This document shows, piece by piece, positions 7,691-15,082 of a stretch of DNA of 21,789 nt. Made by a program: the position numbers and the translations under genes. The notes beneath the pieces were generated by a model. It worked only from the letters and a program-made list of their open reading frames with translations. It searched no databases and was not told where the DNA came from. The first letter of the stretch is position 1; each line of letters starts with the position of its first letter. The stretch is from Treponema sp. (GTDB lineage Bacteria > Spirochaetota > Spirochaetia > Treponematales > Breznakiellaceae): positions 1 through 21,789 of the forward strand of contig JAISEB010000174.1 of NCBI GenBank assembly GCA_031264395.1, given 5' to 3'.

Positions 7691-8522
7691 AACCGTACTT
7701 CCAGCTTCCATCCTTTTTTTCAACCATCGCGATAAAAGAACCGCCTGAAAAAACCGCGGCTGAATCCCCCGTTCCATGCGGCGCGGCGTCTTCCAGCACG
7801 GGCCCAAGCGGCCGGCCATGTATTATTTTTTGTACATCTTGAGAATTAATCTCAAACCATGGAAGGCCGAGGGCTTCTATAACGGACAGATCTATGGGCC
7901 TGATGGGCCCTCCGGCGTCCGAAAGGCGGAAACCCGCGACGCGCGTCCGCGTCAGGGCGGCAAGGTGGCCGCGGGAACCTGATGCAAGGGCAAGGTCCCG
8001 GGCCAGCGAACGGACATAGGTCCCGCTTGAACAGGAAAGCCGTATCCCGGCAAGCGGCGGCTCCCAAAAGGTAAGTTCCAGGCTGTAGACGGAAACGGGA
8101 CGCTGTTTCATTTCCGGGGCCTTTCCCGCCCTGGCAAGCTCCGACGCGCGTTTTCCCCCGATGTGAACGGCCGAATACGCGGGCGGGGTCTGCAGTATAT
8201 CGCCCGTAAAAAGGGGAAGGGCTTTTTCAACGGCGTCAAGAGAAGGAATCTCCGCGCGGTGAACCTCGGCGCCTTCGGGATCAAGAGTATCGGTTTCGAC
8301 GCCGAACCGCACCGTTCCTTCGTACTCCTTGGGGCAGCGTGAAAACCACGGGGCAAGTTTTACCGCCCTTCCTGCAAGGATCAGAAGAAGGCCGCCCGCG
8401 AATTTGTCAAGGGTTCCCGTATGCCCGGCTTTTTTCGTCAAGAGGCTCCGCTTGACTTCGCCCAGCGCCGCGAAGGACGTTATTCCGGGCCTCTTGTCAA
8501 ACAGCAGAAGTCCCTGCGTCAT
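7677..8522 (-). CDS. truB: tRNA pseudouridine-55 synthase
   Basis: TruB isomerises U55 in the T-loop of elongator tRNAs and also acts as a tRNA chaperone. The protein has 281 residues. The N-terminal block LLLFDKRPGITSFAAL is followed by the catalytic motif GHTGTLDKFAGGLL (34-47) with nucleophile Asp39. Further family blocks are PPAYSAVHIGGKRASELAR and the SGTYVRSLARDL helix. A C-terminal extension of about 80 residues probably corresponds to a small PUA-like domain but is weakly conserved by eye. The ATG overlaps the rbfA stop as ATGA. The neighbours rbfA upstream and ribF-rpsO downstream are the usual companions of truB in bacteria. Confidence 0.96.
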   Translation of the reverse strand: MTQGLLLFDKRPGITSFAALGEVKRSLLTKKAGHTGTLDKFAGGLLLILAGRAVKLAPWFSRCPKEYEGTVRFGVETDTLDPEGAEVHRAEIPSLDAVEKALPLFTGDILQTPPAYSAVHIGGKRASELARAGKAPEMKQRPVSVYSLELTFWEPPLAGIRLSCSSGTYVRSLARDLALASGSRGHLAALTRTRVAGFRLSDAGGPIRPIDLSVIEALGLPWFEINSQDVQKIIHGRPLGPVLEDAAPHGTGDSAAVFSGGSFIAMVEKKDGSWKYGYVYR

Positions 8523-8899
8523 GCATCCGGGCCGCCGGCCGGGGGATCTCCGGCTTTTCCGGAAGAGAGGGCTTCAATCTTCTTCACAATATCGAAACCT
8601 TCGCTTACGCCCCTGTCTTCGTGGAAACGGAGACGTGGCGTTTTACGGAGCCTTAGATTAAGGGAAGACTGAATAAATCCGGCCGCCGAATTAAGGCCCG
8701 CCGTTCCCTGTTTTCTTCCCGCGCCGCCTTCGATATTGGACACGTACACATCGGCAAAGGAAAGATCCCCCGACACTTCCACCCGCGTAACGGAAAGAAA
8801 GGAATTTACCCTGGGGTCCTTTATTCTTCCTTCCATGATAAGGGCGCTTATCTTTTCCTGTATAAGATGCCCTATACGCTCCGTCCTGTATTCCGCCAC
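8519..8899 (-). CDS. rbfA: 30S ribosome-binding factor A
   Basis: RbfA binds immature 30S subunits near the 16S 5' end and helps late processing, notably in the cold. The protein has 126 residues with the single KH-like fold: an N-terminal helix (ERIGHLIQEKISALIMEG), the RIKDPRV-SFLSVTRVEVSGDL strand region, DVYVSN, and the C-terminal LRLRKTPRLRFHEDRGVSEG signature. The last ~15 residues are Gly/Pro/Ala-rich. The start is GTG at 8899, 2 nt after the infB stop, with AAGGAAG about 11 nt upstream inside infB. The next Met is far into the fold, so GTG is the only sensible start. Confidence 0.95.
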   Translation of the reverse strand: MAEYRTERIGHLIQEKISALIMEGRIKDPRVNSFLSVTRVEVSGDLSFADVYVSNIEGGAGRKQGTAGLNSAAGFIQSSLNLRLRKTPRLRFHEDRGVSEGFDIVKKIEALSSGKAGDPPAGGPDA

Positions 8900-8901
8900 G
8901 C

Positions 8902-11472
8902 CTAACTGAGCTTCCTTGCCACTTCGATGATCTCGAACACTTCGAACTGATCGTTCACCTGTATGTCTTCAAATTTTTCAAGCCCTATGCCGCATTCAAA
9001 GCCCGCGGCCACTTCCCGGGCATCGTCCTTGAAGCGTTTCAGCGAAGAGATTTTTCCGGTGTGTATGACTATGCCCTCCCGGATAAGGTTGACGCTGGCG
9101 GTCCGCTTTACGTTTCCGGTAAGCACATAACACCCGGCTATGGTTCCGATTTTGGGAACTTTGAAAGTGTTCCGTACTTCCGCGGTGGCAATGACCTCTT
9201 CTTTGGTGTCGGGTTTGAGCATGCCTTCCATTGCCTGCTGTATCTCCTCGACCGCCCGGTAGATTACGTTGTACTTCCTGATGTCGACCTTTTCCTGTTC
9301 GGCAAGTATCTTTGCCCGGGGAACGGGCCTGACGTTAAACCCTATGATGATGGCGTTTGACGCCGAGGCAAGGTCAACGTCGCCTTCGTTGATAGCGCCG
9401 GGAAGCGCCTGAATGACGTTGAGCCTTACTTCCTTGGTAGACAGTTTTTCAAGGCTTGAACGAAGGGCCTCCGCGGACCCCTGAACATCGGCCTTGATGA
9501 TCACCTTTAATTCCTGAATCGCCCCGTCGCTTATCGTATCGTAGAGGTTGTCGAGGGTGATCTTCCTGACGTTTTTCGAGTCCTCGAAACGCTTGAGTTC
9601 CTTCCGTTTGCCGGAGTAACCGCGGGCCACTTTTTCATCCTCGACAACCTGAAGGGGATCTCCGGCGTTGGGAACGCCCTCGAAGCCCAGAATTTCCACG
9701 GGCATTGAAGGGAAGGCTTTTTCCAGTCTTTCCCCCTTGTCGTTGAAGATGGCCCGCACCTTGCCGGGCCAGATACCCGCGACAAAAGAATCGCCCACGC
9801 TGAGGGTCCCCTTTTCCACCAGAACCGTGGACACTATGCCCCGGCCGTGATCGACGCGGGATTCAAGTATCTTTCCCTCGGCGGAACGGTTGAAGTTGGC
9901 CTTGAGTTCGAGAAGTTCAGCCTCCAGCAATATGGTTTCCACCAGTTTGTCTATGCCCTTCTTCTGCAGGGCCGAAATTTCGACAAACGAGGTCTGCCCG
10001 CCCCAGTCGTCGGGTATGAGCCCCAATTCCGAAAGCTGGCTCTTTACGCGGTCCGGGTTCGCCTCGGGTTTGTCTATCTTGTTTAGCGCGACGATGATGC
10101 GGACCCCCGCCTCCTTCGCGTGGTTGATGGCTTCCACCGTCTGGGGCATGACCCCGTCGTCGGCGGCAACCACAAGGACGACGATATCCGTAACCTGGGC
10201 TCCCCGCGCCCTCATATGGGAAAAGGCCTCGTGGCCGGGCGTGTCAAGGAAGGTGATGCGGCCTTTGGGGGTGTCCACCATATAGGCGCCTATGTGCTGG
10301 GTAATGCCGCCGAATTCGCCCGACACGACGTCGGCGCTGCGTATGGCGTCAAGCAGCTTGGTCTTGCCGTGATCCACATGCCCCATAACGGTAACCACAG
10401 GGGGACGCGGGAGCATTTCGGCGCCCTCATCGCCGCCTGTTTCTATGACGGTTTCGTCGTACAGGCTTATGATCTTGACCTTGGCGCCGAATTCATCGGC
10501 GAGAATTAACGCGGTGTCGCGGTCTATCTGCTGATTGATGCTGACCATCATTCCCATGCTCATCAGCTTGTGGATAAGATCGGCGGCCTTGAGGTTCATC
10601 TTCTTGGCAAGTTCCGAAACGGAGATGATTTCCATTATTTCGATGGTCTTGGGTACGGGATTGGCTACCTGGGTGATCTTCTTCTTGGTCTGGAGGAGTT
10701 TTTCCTCCATTTCCTGTTCTTTTTCCTTGCGGTTATAGACAGGTTTTTTCGCCTTGAAGGATCGTTTGACAGGCCCCTTGTTTTCACCAAGGGCCGGAGT
10801 CTGCGGCGACTGGCCGCGCGGGCCTCCGGGTGCGGGACGGCCTCCGGGCGCGGGCCGGCCGCCCGGACGGGGACCCCCGAAACCCGGGCCGCGGGGCCCT
10901 CCGCCCTGGAAGGGCCGCGGGCCGTCAGGCCGCGGCCCCGTTCTGCCGCCCGGCCTTGGCGCCGCGCCGCGTCCCGTAAAGGCAGGCCTCGGCTCGCGGG
11001 GGGGCGGCTTGCCGACGAGCCTTCCCCCTACCCTGCCCGCCGCCGCCGCGGGACGCTGGGTAAACGGAAAACTGGCGACGCGCCCGGCCGGTTTCACGGG
11101 GCTTCCGTTTTCCCTGCTTCCGTTCCGCCCGGCCCCGGCGGGAACGCCCGCTGGAACGCCGGACGGGGCGGACGCCGGATCTCCGGGGGGAACGCTGTTC
11201 CCCTTTTCCAGATCGCCTTTTCCCTGTCCCTCGTTTTTCGAGACGACAACTTTGGACTGAGGCCTTTTTACCGCCGTTCCCGGACCCGCGGGGACGGTTC
11301 CGCCGGGGGCGGCCGGGGGAGTTCCCGGTTTCTTTTTAAGAACGATCACCTTCCGGCGTTCCCCGTGTTCCGAAACCCCGGCCTTGCTTCCCTCGGAAAC
11401 TTCATGATCGTTCTGGATACGCTTGATGAGTTCCGCCTTTGGTTTTTGGGTACTTTCTAAATCCTCAGCCAT
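8902..11472 (-). CDS. infB: Translation initiation factor IF-2
   Basis: IF-2 is the GTPase that places fMet-tRNA on the 30S subunit and promotes 50S joining. The protein has 856 residues. Residues about 40-250 are a disordered Pro/Gly/Ala/Arg-rich region. An IF2N-type helical domain follows at about 278-335. The G domain has GHVDHGKT (364-371), DTPGHEAF (410-417), NKID (464-467) and the SAL element (500-502). The rest covers domains II, III and the C-terminal fMet-tRNA-binding C2 domain, ending at DQFEVFEIIEVARKLS. AAAGGTGG sits 3 nt before the ATG. The gene lies 29 nt after nusA and 2 nt before rbfA, the classic arrangement. The N-terminal region varies widely between bacteria. Confidence 0.98.
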   Translation of the reverse strand: MAEDLESTQKPKAELIKRIQNDHEVSEGSKAGVSEHGERRKVIVLKKKPGTPPAAPGGTVPAGPGTAVKRPQSKVVVSKNEGQGKGDLEKGNSVPPGDPASAPSGVPAGVPAGAGRNGSRENGSPVKPAGRVASFPFTQRPAAAAGRVGGRLVGKPPPREPRPAFTGRGAAPRPGGRTGPRPDGPRPFQGGGPRGPGFGGPRPGGRPAPGGRPAPGGPRGQSPQTPALGENKGPVKRSFKAKKPVYNRKEKEQEMEEKLLQTKKKITQVANPVPKTIEIMEIISVSELAKKMNLKAADLIHKLMSMGMMVSINQQIDRDTALILADEFGAKVKIISLYDETVIETGGDEGAEMLPRPPVVTVMGHVDHGKTKLLDAIRSADVVSGEFGGITQHIGAYMVDTPKGRITFLDTPGHEAFSHMRARGAQVTDIVVLVVAADDGVMPQTVEAINHAKEAGVRIIVALNKIDKPEANPDRVKSQLSELGLIPDDWGGQTSFVEISALQKKGIDKLVETILLEAELLELKANFNRSAEGKILESRVDHGRGIVSTVLVEKGTLSVGDSFVAGIWPGKVRAIFNDKGERLEKAFPSMPVEILGFEGVPNAGDPLQVVEDEKVARGYSGKRKELKRFEDSKNVRKITLDNLYDTISDGAIQELKVIIKADVQGSAEALRSSLEKLSTKEVRLNVIQALPGAINEGDVDLASASNAIIIGFNVRPVPRAKILAEQEKVDIRKYNVIYRAVEEIQQAMEGMLKPDTKEEVIATAEVRNTFKVPKIGTIAGCYVLTGNVKRTASVNLIREGIVIHTGKISSLKRFKDDAREVAAGFECGIGLEKFEDIQVNDQFEVFEIIEVARKLS
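10822..10863 (-). repeat. Short tandem repeat coding GGRPAP units in IF-2
   Basis: Two consecutive copies of an 18-nt unit encode GGRPAP-GGRPAP followed by GG, at residues 204-217 of IF-2, inside its disordered N-terminal region. Flanking sequence is made of related RP/PG/GG words. The repeats are in frame and look like ordinary slippage within a low-complexity linker. Confidence 0.75.
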
Positions 11473-11501
11473 GTTCCACCTTTTATCCGCTTACGGGTCC
11501 T

Positions 11502-12959
11502 CTATTCATCCTCGTATTCAAAACTCAAGCCTACGCCGCAATTGGGGCAGGTTGTCATATCGACGGTGATTTTCGCGCCGCATTCAGGACAAACATACTC
11601 CTCGGGTTCTTCTTCCGCCTGAGGAGGCTCTTCTTTCTCTTCGGAAGATTCTTCCGGCTCTTCTTCCACTATCTCCACATATTCTTCAATAAGAGTACGC
11701 AGTCCTTCAAGGTCTTCGGCCGTGACGTCCTTCAGGCCGCTTAATTCATCGGGACCCAGCGCGAGGAAATCCTCAATGAAGTCGACGTTATTTTCAAGAA
11801 GCGCCGAAGCGACGCGGGCGTCGACGCCGGGAAGCTCGCTGACGCGGGAAATTTCATCACCGTAATTTTCCGAATCCCCGAACAGTTCGGAAACGGCCCG
11901 CCTGGATTCGGCGGCTATGTCCATTTCCTCAAACTGGGTGTCGGTCTTGACATCTATGTTCCAGTCGACAAGACGGTTGGCAAGGCGGACATTAAGGCCC
12001 TGCTTGCCTATGGCCAGGGAAAGCTGGGATTCGCTTACCACGGCCAGCGCCTGGTGCTTTCCTTCATCAAGAACAATAACATCCCTGACTTCCGCGGGCG
12101 AAAGGGCGTTCTTGATGAAGCGGCGGGGATCGGGATCGTATTTGAGGATGTCTATTTTTTCACCCTCCAGTTCCTTGATCACCGCCTGTATGCGCACCCC
12201 TTTAAGGCCGACACAGGCGCCGACGGGATCAACGTCGTCGCGGGTCGAATAGACGGCCAGCTTGGTGCGGTAGCCCGCTTCCCGGACTATCTTGTGTATT
12301 TCCACGGTTTTATCGTAGACCTCGGGAACCTCAAGTTCGAAGATGGCCCTTACAAAGTCGGTGTGGGTACGCGAAAGTACCACCTGAAGCCCGGAAGGGG
12401 TCTTGTTCACCTCGGTTATAAGCGCCTTGATCCGGTCGTTGACATGGTAGATTTCCCTTGGGGACTGGTACTTTTTGGGAAGTATTCCTTCCATTTTGCC
12501 CAAATCAACGTAGATTGTGCCGTTCCGTTCCCGCTGGTAGTACCCTATGATGATTTCCCCCACCTTGTCCTTGAATTCGGAATACAGGCTGTCCTTCTGA
12601 ATTTCCCGTATGGACTGGTGGGCGGTCTGTTTGGCGCTCTGCACGGCAAGGCGGTCGAATTCCGCCGGATCAACTTCGATAAGAAGTTCGTCCCCTATTT
12701 CCGCCTCCGGGTTGAGTTCCCGCGCCTCTTCAAGATCGATTTCGCAAACCGGATCGTAAACCCCGTCCACGATCTGCTTTTTCGCGTAGATTGACACTTC
12801 CTTATCGTCGCTGAACCGGACTATGGCGTTATCGGCGTTTCCAAAACGGCGTTTGTAGGCCGCAAGAAGGGTGTTTTCAATGGTACGGAAGATCAGTTCC
12901 TCCGAAATGCCCCTGTCCTGGCTCAGCTGACGGATCGCGTCCGACATATCCGTTGCCAC
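11502..12959 (-). CDS. nusA: Transcription factor NusA with C-terminal zinc ribbon
   Basis: NusA binds RNA polymerase and nascent RNA, and controls pausing, termination and antitermination. The 485-residue protein has an RNAP-binding N-terminal domain (about 1-128), an S1 domain (about 133-200), KH1 with GLKG (251-254) and KH2 with GKQG (318-321). A helix-hairpin-helix-like acidic repeat follows at about 368-428 (SELPGVDARVASALLENNV). An acidic linker (430-454, mainly Glu) then leads to a CPEC...CPNC zinc ribbon at Cys457, Cys460, Cys471 and Cys474. The zinc ribbon is not part of the E. coli protein. GTG at 12959 is chosen because a GGGGAGG site lies 8 nt before it; the alternative ATG at 12947 would be 20 nt away. 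The gene starts 3 nt after rimP. Confidence 0.97.
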   Translation of the reverse strand: MATDMSDAIRQLSQDRGISEELIFRTIENTLLAAYKRRFGNADNAIVRFSDDKEVSIYAKKQIVDGVYDPVCEIDLEEARELNPEAEIGDELLIEVDPAEFDRLAVQSAKQTAHQSIREIQKDSLYSEFKDKVGEIIIGYYQRERNGTIYVDLGKMEGILPKKYQSPREIYHVNDRIKALITEVNKTPSGLQVVLSRTHTDFVRAIFELEVPEVYDKTVEIHKIVREAGYRTKLAVYSTRDDVDPVGACVGLKGVRIQAVIKELEGEKIDILKYDPDPRRFIKNALSPAEVRDVIVLDEGKHQALAVVSESQLSLAIGKQGLNVRLANRLVDWNIDVKTDTQFEEMDIAAESRRAVSELFGDSENYGDEISRVSELPGVDARVASALLENNVDFIEDFLALGPDELSGLKDVTAEDLEGLRTLIEEYVEIVEEEPEESSEEKEEPPQAEEEPEEYVCPECGAKITVDMTTCPNCGVGLSFEYEDE

Positions 12960-12962
12960 CCT

Positions 12963-13454
12963 CTATACCTCCCCTCTGTTTAATGTGGCCTTCGCGATAA
13001 CTTCATAAGCCAAGCGCAAAGACCCGTCTTTTCCCGCGAGCGTTATGCCCGCCTCATCGGACGATTCAAGAATTCCCTCCGACCAGTCCGAAATATCGGT
13101 ACGGTAACAGCGCACACGCTCCCCCGTATAATGGGAGAATTCCGCCCCGTCCTTAATCCGCCGGCCTATGCCGGGGGAAGATACCTCCAGGGAATAGTCC
13201 GCGCCGGGAAAAGCCCGGTCCAGGAGGGGCAGAACCGCCCGGTGAAAGGCCGAACAGTCGTCAATGCCGACATACCCGCCCCGCTTCCCTCCGCCCGCGC
13301 CTGTTTCCGCCCTGCGGTAAACCACCAGGCGTATCTGGGCGCTTTCCCCTTTCCGCGACACGGTTGTTTCGACAAGGGAAAGGCCCAGCCCCCCGGCCAC
13401 AGGTTCCAGGGAATTGTACAGGCCGTCCCTTTCTTCCGCGGGGGTATACCGCAT
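12963..13454 (-). CDS. rimP: Ribosome maturation factor RimP
   Basis: RimP is needed for correct 30S assembly, early in the 3' domain. The protein has 163 residues. It shows the N-terminal alpha/beta domain (GLSLVETTV...IRLVVYR), GIDDCSAFHRAVLPLLD, and the family signature DYSLEVSSPGIGRRIKDGAEF, followed by the small SH3-like C-terminal domain (GERVRCY...EGILESSDEAGITL). A GGAAGGA site sits 5 nt before the ATG. A Gly/Lys-rich insertion (TGAGGGKRGGY) interrupts the first domain. It is the first gene of the long operon, as in the E. coli rimP-nusA-infB operon, but without the initiator tRNA gene found in front of it there. Confidence 0.93.
   Translation of the reverse strand: MRYTPAEERDGLYNSLEPVAGGLGLSLVETTVSRKGESAQIRLVVYRRAETGAGGGKRGGYVGIDDCSAFHRAVLPLLDRAFPGADYSLEVSSPGIGRRIKDGAEFSHYTGERVRCYRTDISDWSEGILESSDEAGITLAGKDGSLRLAYEVIAKATLNRGEV
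12968..12974 (-). promoter_or_regulatory. Ribosome binding site that fixes the GTG start of nusA
   Basis: GGGGAGG lies 8 nt upstream of the GTG at 12959 and inside the 3' end of rimP. The spacing excludes the next in-frame ATG (12947) as the main start. Confidence 0.75.
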
Positions 13455-13493
13455 ACACGTCCTTCCGGCCCGAAACCGGCCTTTCTTCCGCCG

Positions 13494-13532
13494 AACAAAA
13501 AAAAAGGGTCCTTAACGCGGCCCTTTTTTGTT
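13494..13532 (-). terminator. Hairpin with T run: terminator of trkH block and/or rimP leader attenuator
   Basis: Read on the minus strand, the sequence is an A run, GGGCC, a 7-nt loop (GCGTTAA), GG-A-CCC, then nine T. GGG pairs with CCC, CC pairs with GG around one bulged A, and the flanking A and T runs extend the stem. This is a standard intrinsic terminator shape, and the palindrome is nearly symmetric, so it could also work on the plus strand. It lies about 70 nt after the trkH stop and about 40 nt before the rimP ATG. The best promoter for rimP is upstream of it, so it would be in that transcript's leader. Confidence 0.72.
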
Positions 13533-13537
13533 ATAGA

Positions 13538-13543
13538 ATTATA
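13538..13543 (-). promoter_or_regulatory. Perfect TATAAT, possible second -10 element
   Basis: TATAAT lies just before the hairpin. Its best -35 at normal spacing is weak (TTCCCG at 13562-13567, 18-nt spacer). A start from it would fall almost at the base of the hairpin. It may be a real alternative -10, or chance in the only AT-rich patch of the region. Confidence 0.4.
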
Positions 13544-13554
13544 CTATCACGGTA

Positions 13555-13583
13555 ACTGTAGCGGGAACGGAAAAAAATGTCAA
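13555..13583 (-). promoter_or_regulatory. Sigma70-type promoter for the rimP-nusA-infB operon
   Basis: A consensus -35 (TTGACA, 13578-13583) is followed by a 17-nt spacer that includes seven T, then a -10 TACAGT (13555-13560), 4 of 6 to consensus. Transcription would start near 13548, giving a leader of about 95 nt before rimP that includes the hairpin at 13494-13532. No promoter-like sequence is seen between the hairpin and rimP, which is GC-rich. Confidence 0.58.
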
Positions 13584-13602
13584 GCGGCCCGCCTGCGTTC
13601 TT

Positions 13603-15057
13603 TCATCTAACGTACAGCCTTGCGCCGCGCCAGCCGCCGGGGGTAAACAGCACAAGGACGGTCATCAACTCCAGGCGGCCCGCCAGCATGAGGAACGAAA
13701 GCCCCCATCTTGTATAAGCGGGGGCTGTGTAAAGAACGGCGTTCGATTTTCCAAGGCCAATTCCTATGTTGCCCACCATAAAGAGGGAGGTGTTAAGGGA
13801 ATCGAAGAGGGGCGTCCCCGAACTGCATACCAGAAGCGCGCTGGCCAAAACAAACGCGTAATAGAGGAATATAAAACCCGCGGCGCTGTACACCGCGTCC
13901 CTGCGGCCGGCTTTTTGATCGATCCGTATCGCAAACACCCCCCGGGGGAAGAGGAGTTTTTTCATCTCGTTTTTCATCTGCTTGGCGAGTATGACATACC
14001 GGATTAACTTGACGCCGCCTGACGTTGAGCCGGAACAGGCCCCCGAAAACATGAGCAGAAAAAGAACGGCCTGCGCAAGAGGGGGCCAAAGCGTGTAATC
14101 ACCCGCCGGTATGAAACCGGTCGTCGTAAGAACGGAGGCGGACATGAAAAAGGCGCGTCTTGCCGCCGCGCCGGAGGAGGCCGAGGAGGGCAGAATCGAG
14201 ACGGCAACAAGCAAAACGGAAACGGCAATAACCAGAACATACGCCCGCGCCTCGCTGTTGGCGGCGGCTTCCCTTATCCTGCCCCGGAGAAGGCGGTAAA
14301 CAAGCGAAAAATTGAGCCCTGAAATGACCATGAAAACCAGGGAAACCCATTCCACGTACGGCGAATTGAAATGGGCAATGCTGTCGTTATGCGTACTGAA
14401 GCCCCCCGTAGCCACTGTGGAAAACGAATGAAACACGGCGTCAAACCAGTTCATGCCTCCCGCCAAAAACAGAAGCGTCTGCAAGGCGGTAAGCGAGACA
14501 TAGATCAGGATGAATATTTTGGCGGTTCCTGCTATCCTCGGGGTCAGCCTGTCTTTTTCGGGCCCTGTTGTTTCGGCCTTTACAAGCCTGAAAGCGCCGG
14601 CGTCAAAAAGCGGAACCAGCGCGACGGTAAAAACGATGATCCCTATGCCGCCCAGCCAGTGGGTAAGCCCCCGCCAAAGGTGCAGGGAATACGGAAGCGC
14701 CTCCAGATCGGGAATAACGCTGGCCCCCGTTGTGGTAAAGCCCGAAACGCTTTCGAAAACGGCGCCCGAAAACGAGGGGATATGGCCCGACAACCAGTAC
14801 GGCAGGGCCCCGGTAAGGCAGGAAAGGGTCCAGGCGAAAAAGACGAACCGTATGCCTTCGGACGCGCCGAATTGCGCGAAGCGCGGGAGGCCCTTCCCGG
14901 AAAAAACAAAAACGGCAAGGGCGGCAAGGAGGGGAAGCGCCATGGAAAGGCAAAAGGCCCCCGCCATGCCCGTTTCACCAAGGACAAGGGCGGCGGCAAG
15001 CGGGGCCGCCATGGAAAGGGACTCAAGGCCCCAAAAAACGGCAAGCAGCCTGAGCAC
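13603..15057 (-). CDS. trkH: TrkH-family potassium transporter, membrane subunit
   Basis: This 484-residue membrane protein is a K+ translocating subunit of the Trk/Ktr superfamily. The four pore-loop repeats are visible: SGFTTTGAS (105-113), STVATGGFS (213-221), SVLTTTGF (308-315) and VGNIGIG (428-434), each with the filter glycine. The C-terminal GRLELMTVLVLFTP matches the family end, and about ten hydrophobic segments are spread over the length. The start is GTG at 15057, 25 nt after the ABC gene, with AAAGGG 6 nt upstream; no other standard start fits better. These channels normally need a cytoplasmic TrkA/KtrA ring, which is not encoded in the window. TrkH and KtrB cannot be separated firmly by eye; the length favours TrkH. 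Confidence 0.92.
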   Translation of the reverse strand: MLRLLAVFWGLESLSMAAPLAAALVLGETGMAGAFCLSMALPLLAALAVFVFSGKGLPRFAQFGASEGIRFVFFAWTLSCLTGALPYWLSGHIPSFSGAVFESVSGFTTTGASVIPDLEALPYSLHLWRGLTHWLGGIGIIVFTVALVPLFDAGAFRLVKAETTGPEKDRLTPRIAGTAKIFILIYVSLTALQTLLFLAGGMNWFDAVFHSFSTVATGGFSTHNDSIAHFNSPYVEWVSLVFMVISGLNFSLVYRLLRGRIREAAANSEARAYVLVIAVSVLLVAVSILPSSASSGAAARRAFFMSASVLTTTGFIPAGDYTLWPPLAQAVLFLLMFSGACSGSTSGGVKLIRYVILAKQMKNEMKKLLFPRGVFAIRIDQKAGRRDAVYSAAGFIFLYYAFVLASALLVCSSGTPLFDSLNTSLFMVGNIGIGLGKSNAVLYTAPAYTRWGLSFLMLAGRLELMTVLVLFTPGGWRGARLYVR

Positions 15058-15063
15058 CGGCGT

Positions 15064-15069
15064 CCCTTT
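15064..15069 (-). promoter_or_regulatory. Ribosome binding site supporting the GTG start of trkH
   Basis: AAAGGG lies 6 nt upstream of the GTG at 15057, in the 25-nt gap after the ABC gene stop. It supports this start even though the resulting N-terminus is slightly shorter than in many TrkH proteins. Confidence 0.6.
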
Positions 15070-15082
15070 CCCGCGCGCCGTT

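Noticed and set aside
10780..11000. GC-rich repetitive patch considered as a mobile or CRISPR-like repeat
   Set aside because: It lies in frame within infB and encodes the low-complexity linker. There is no regular spacer-repeat structure.
10570..11460. Plus-strand Arg/Gly/Pro-rich open frame opposite the infB N-terminus
   Set aside because: The composition is the complement of the IF-2 low-complexity region, and no motif is present.
13538..13583. TTGACA and TATAAT as one promoter
   Set aside because: The two boxes are 34 nt apart, about twice the normal spacing, so they cannot be one sigma70 promoter. TTGACA pairs better with TACAGT at 17 nt.
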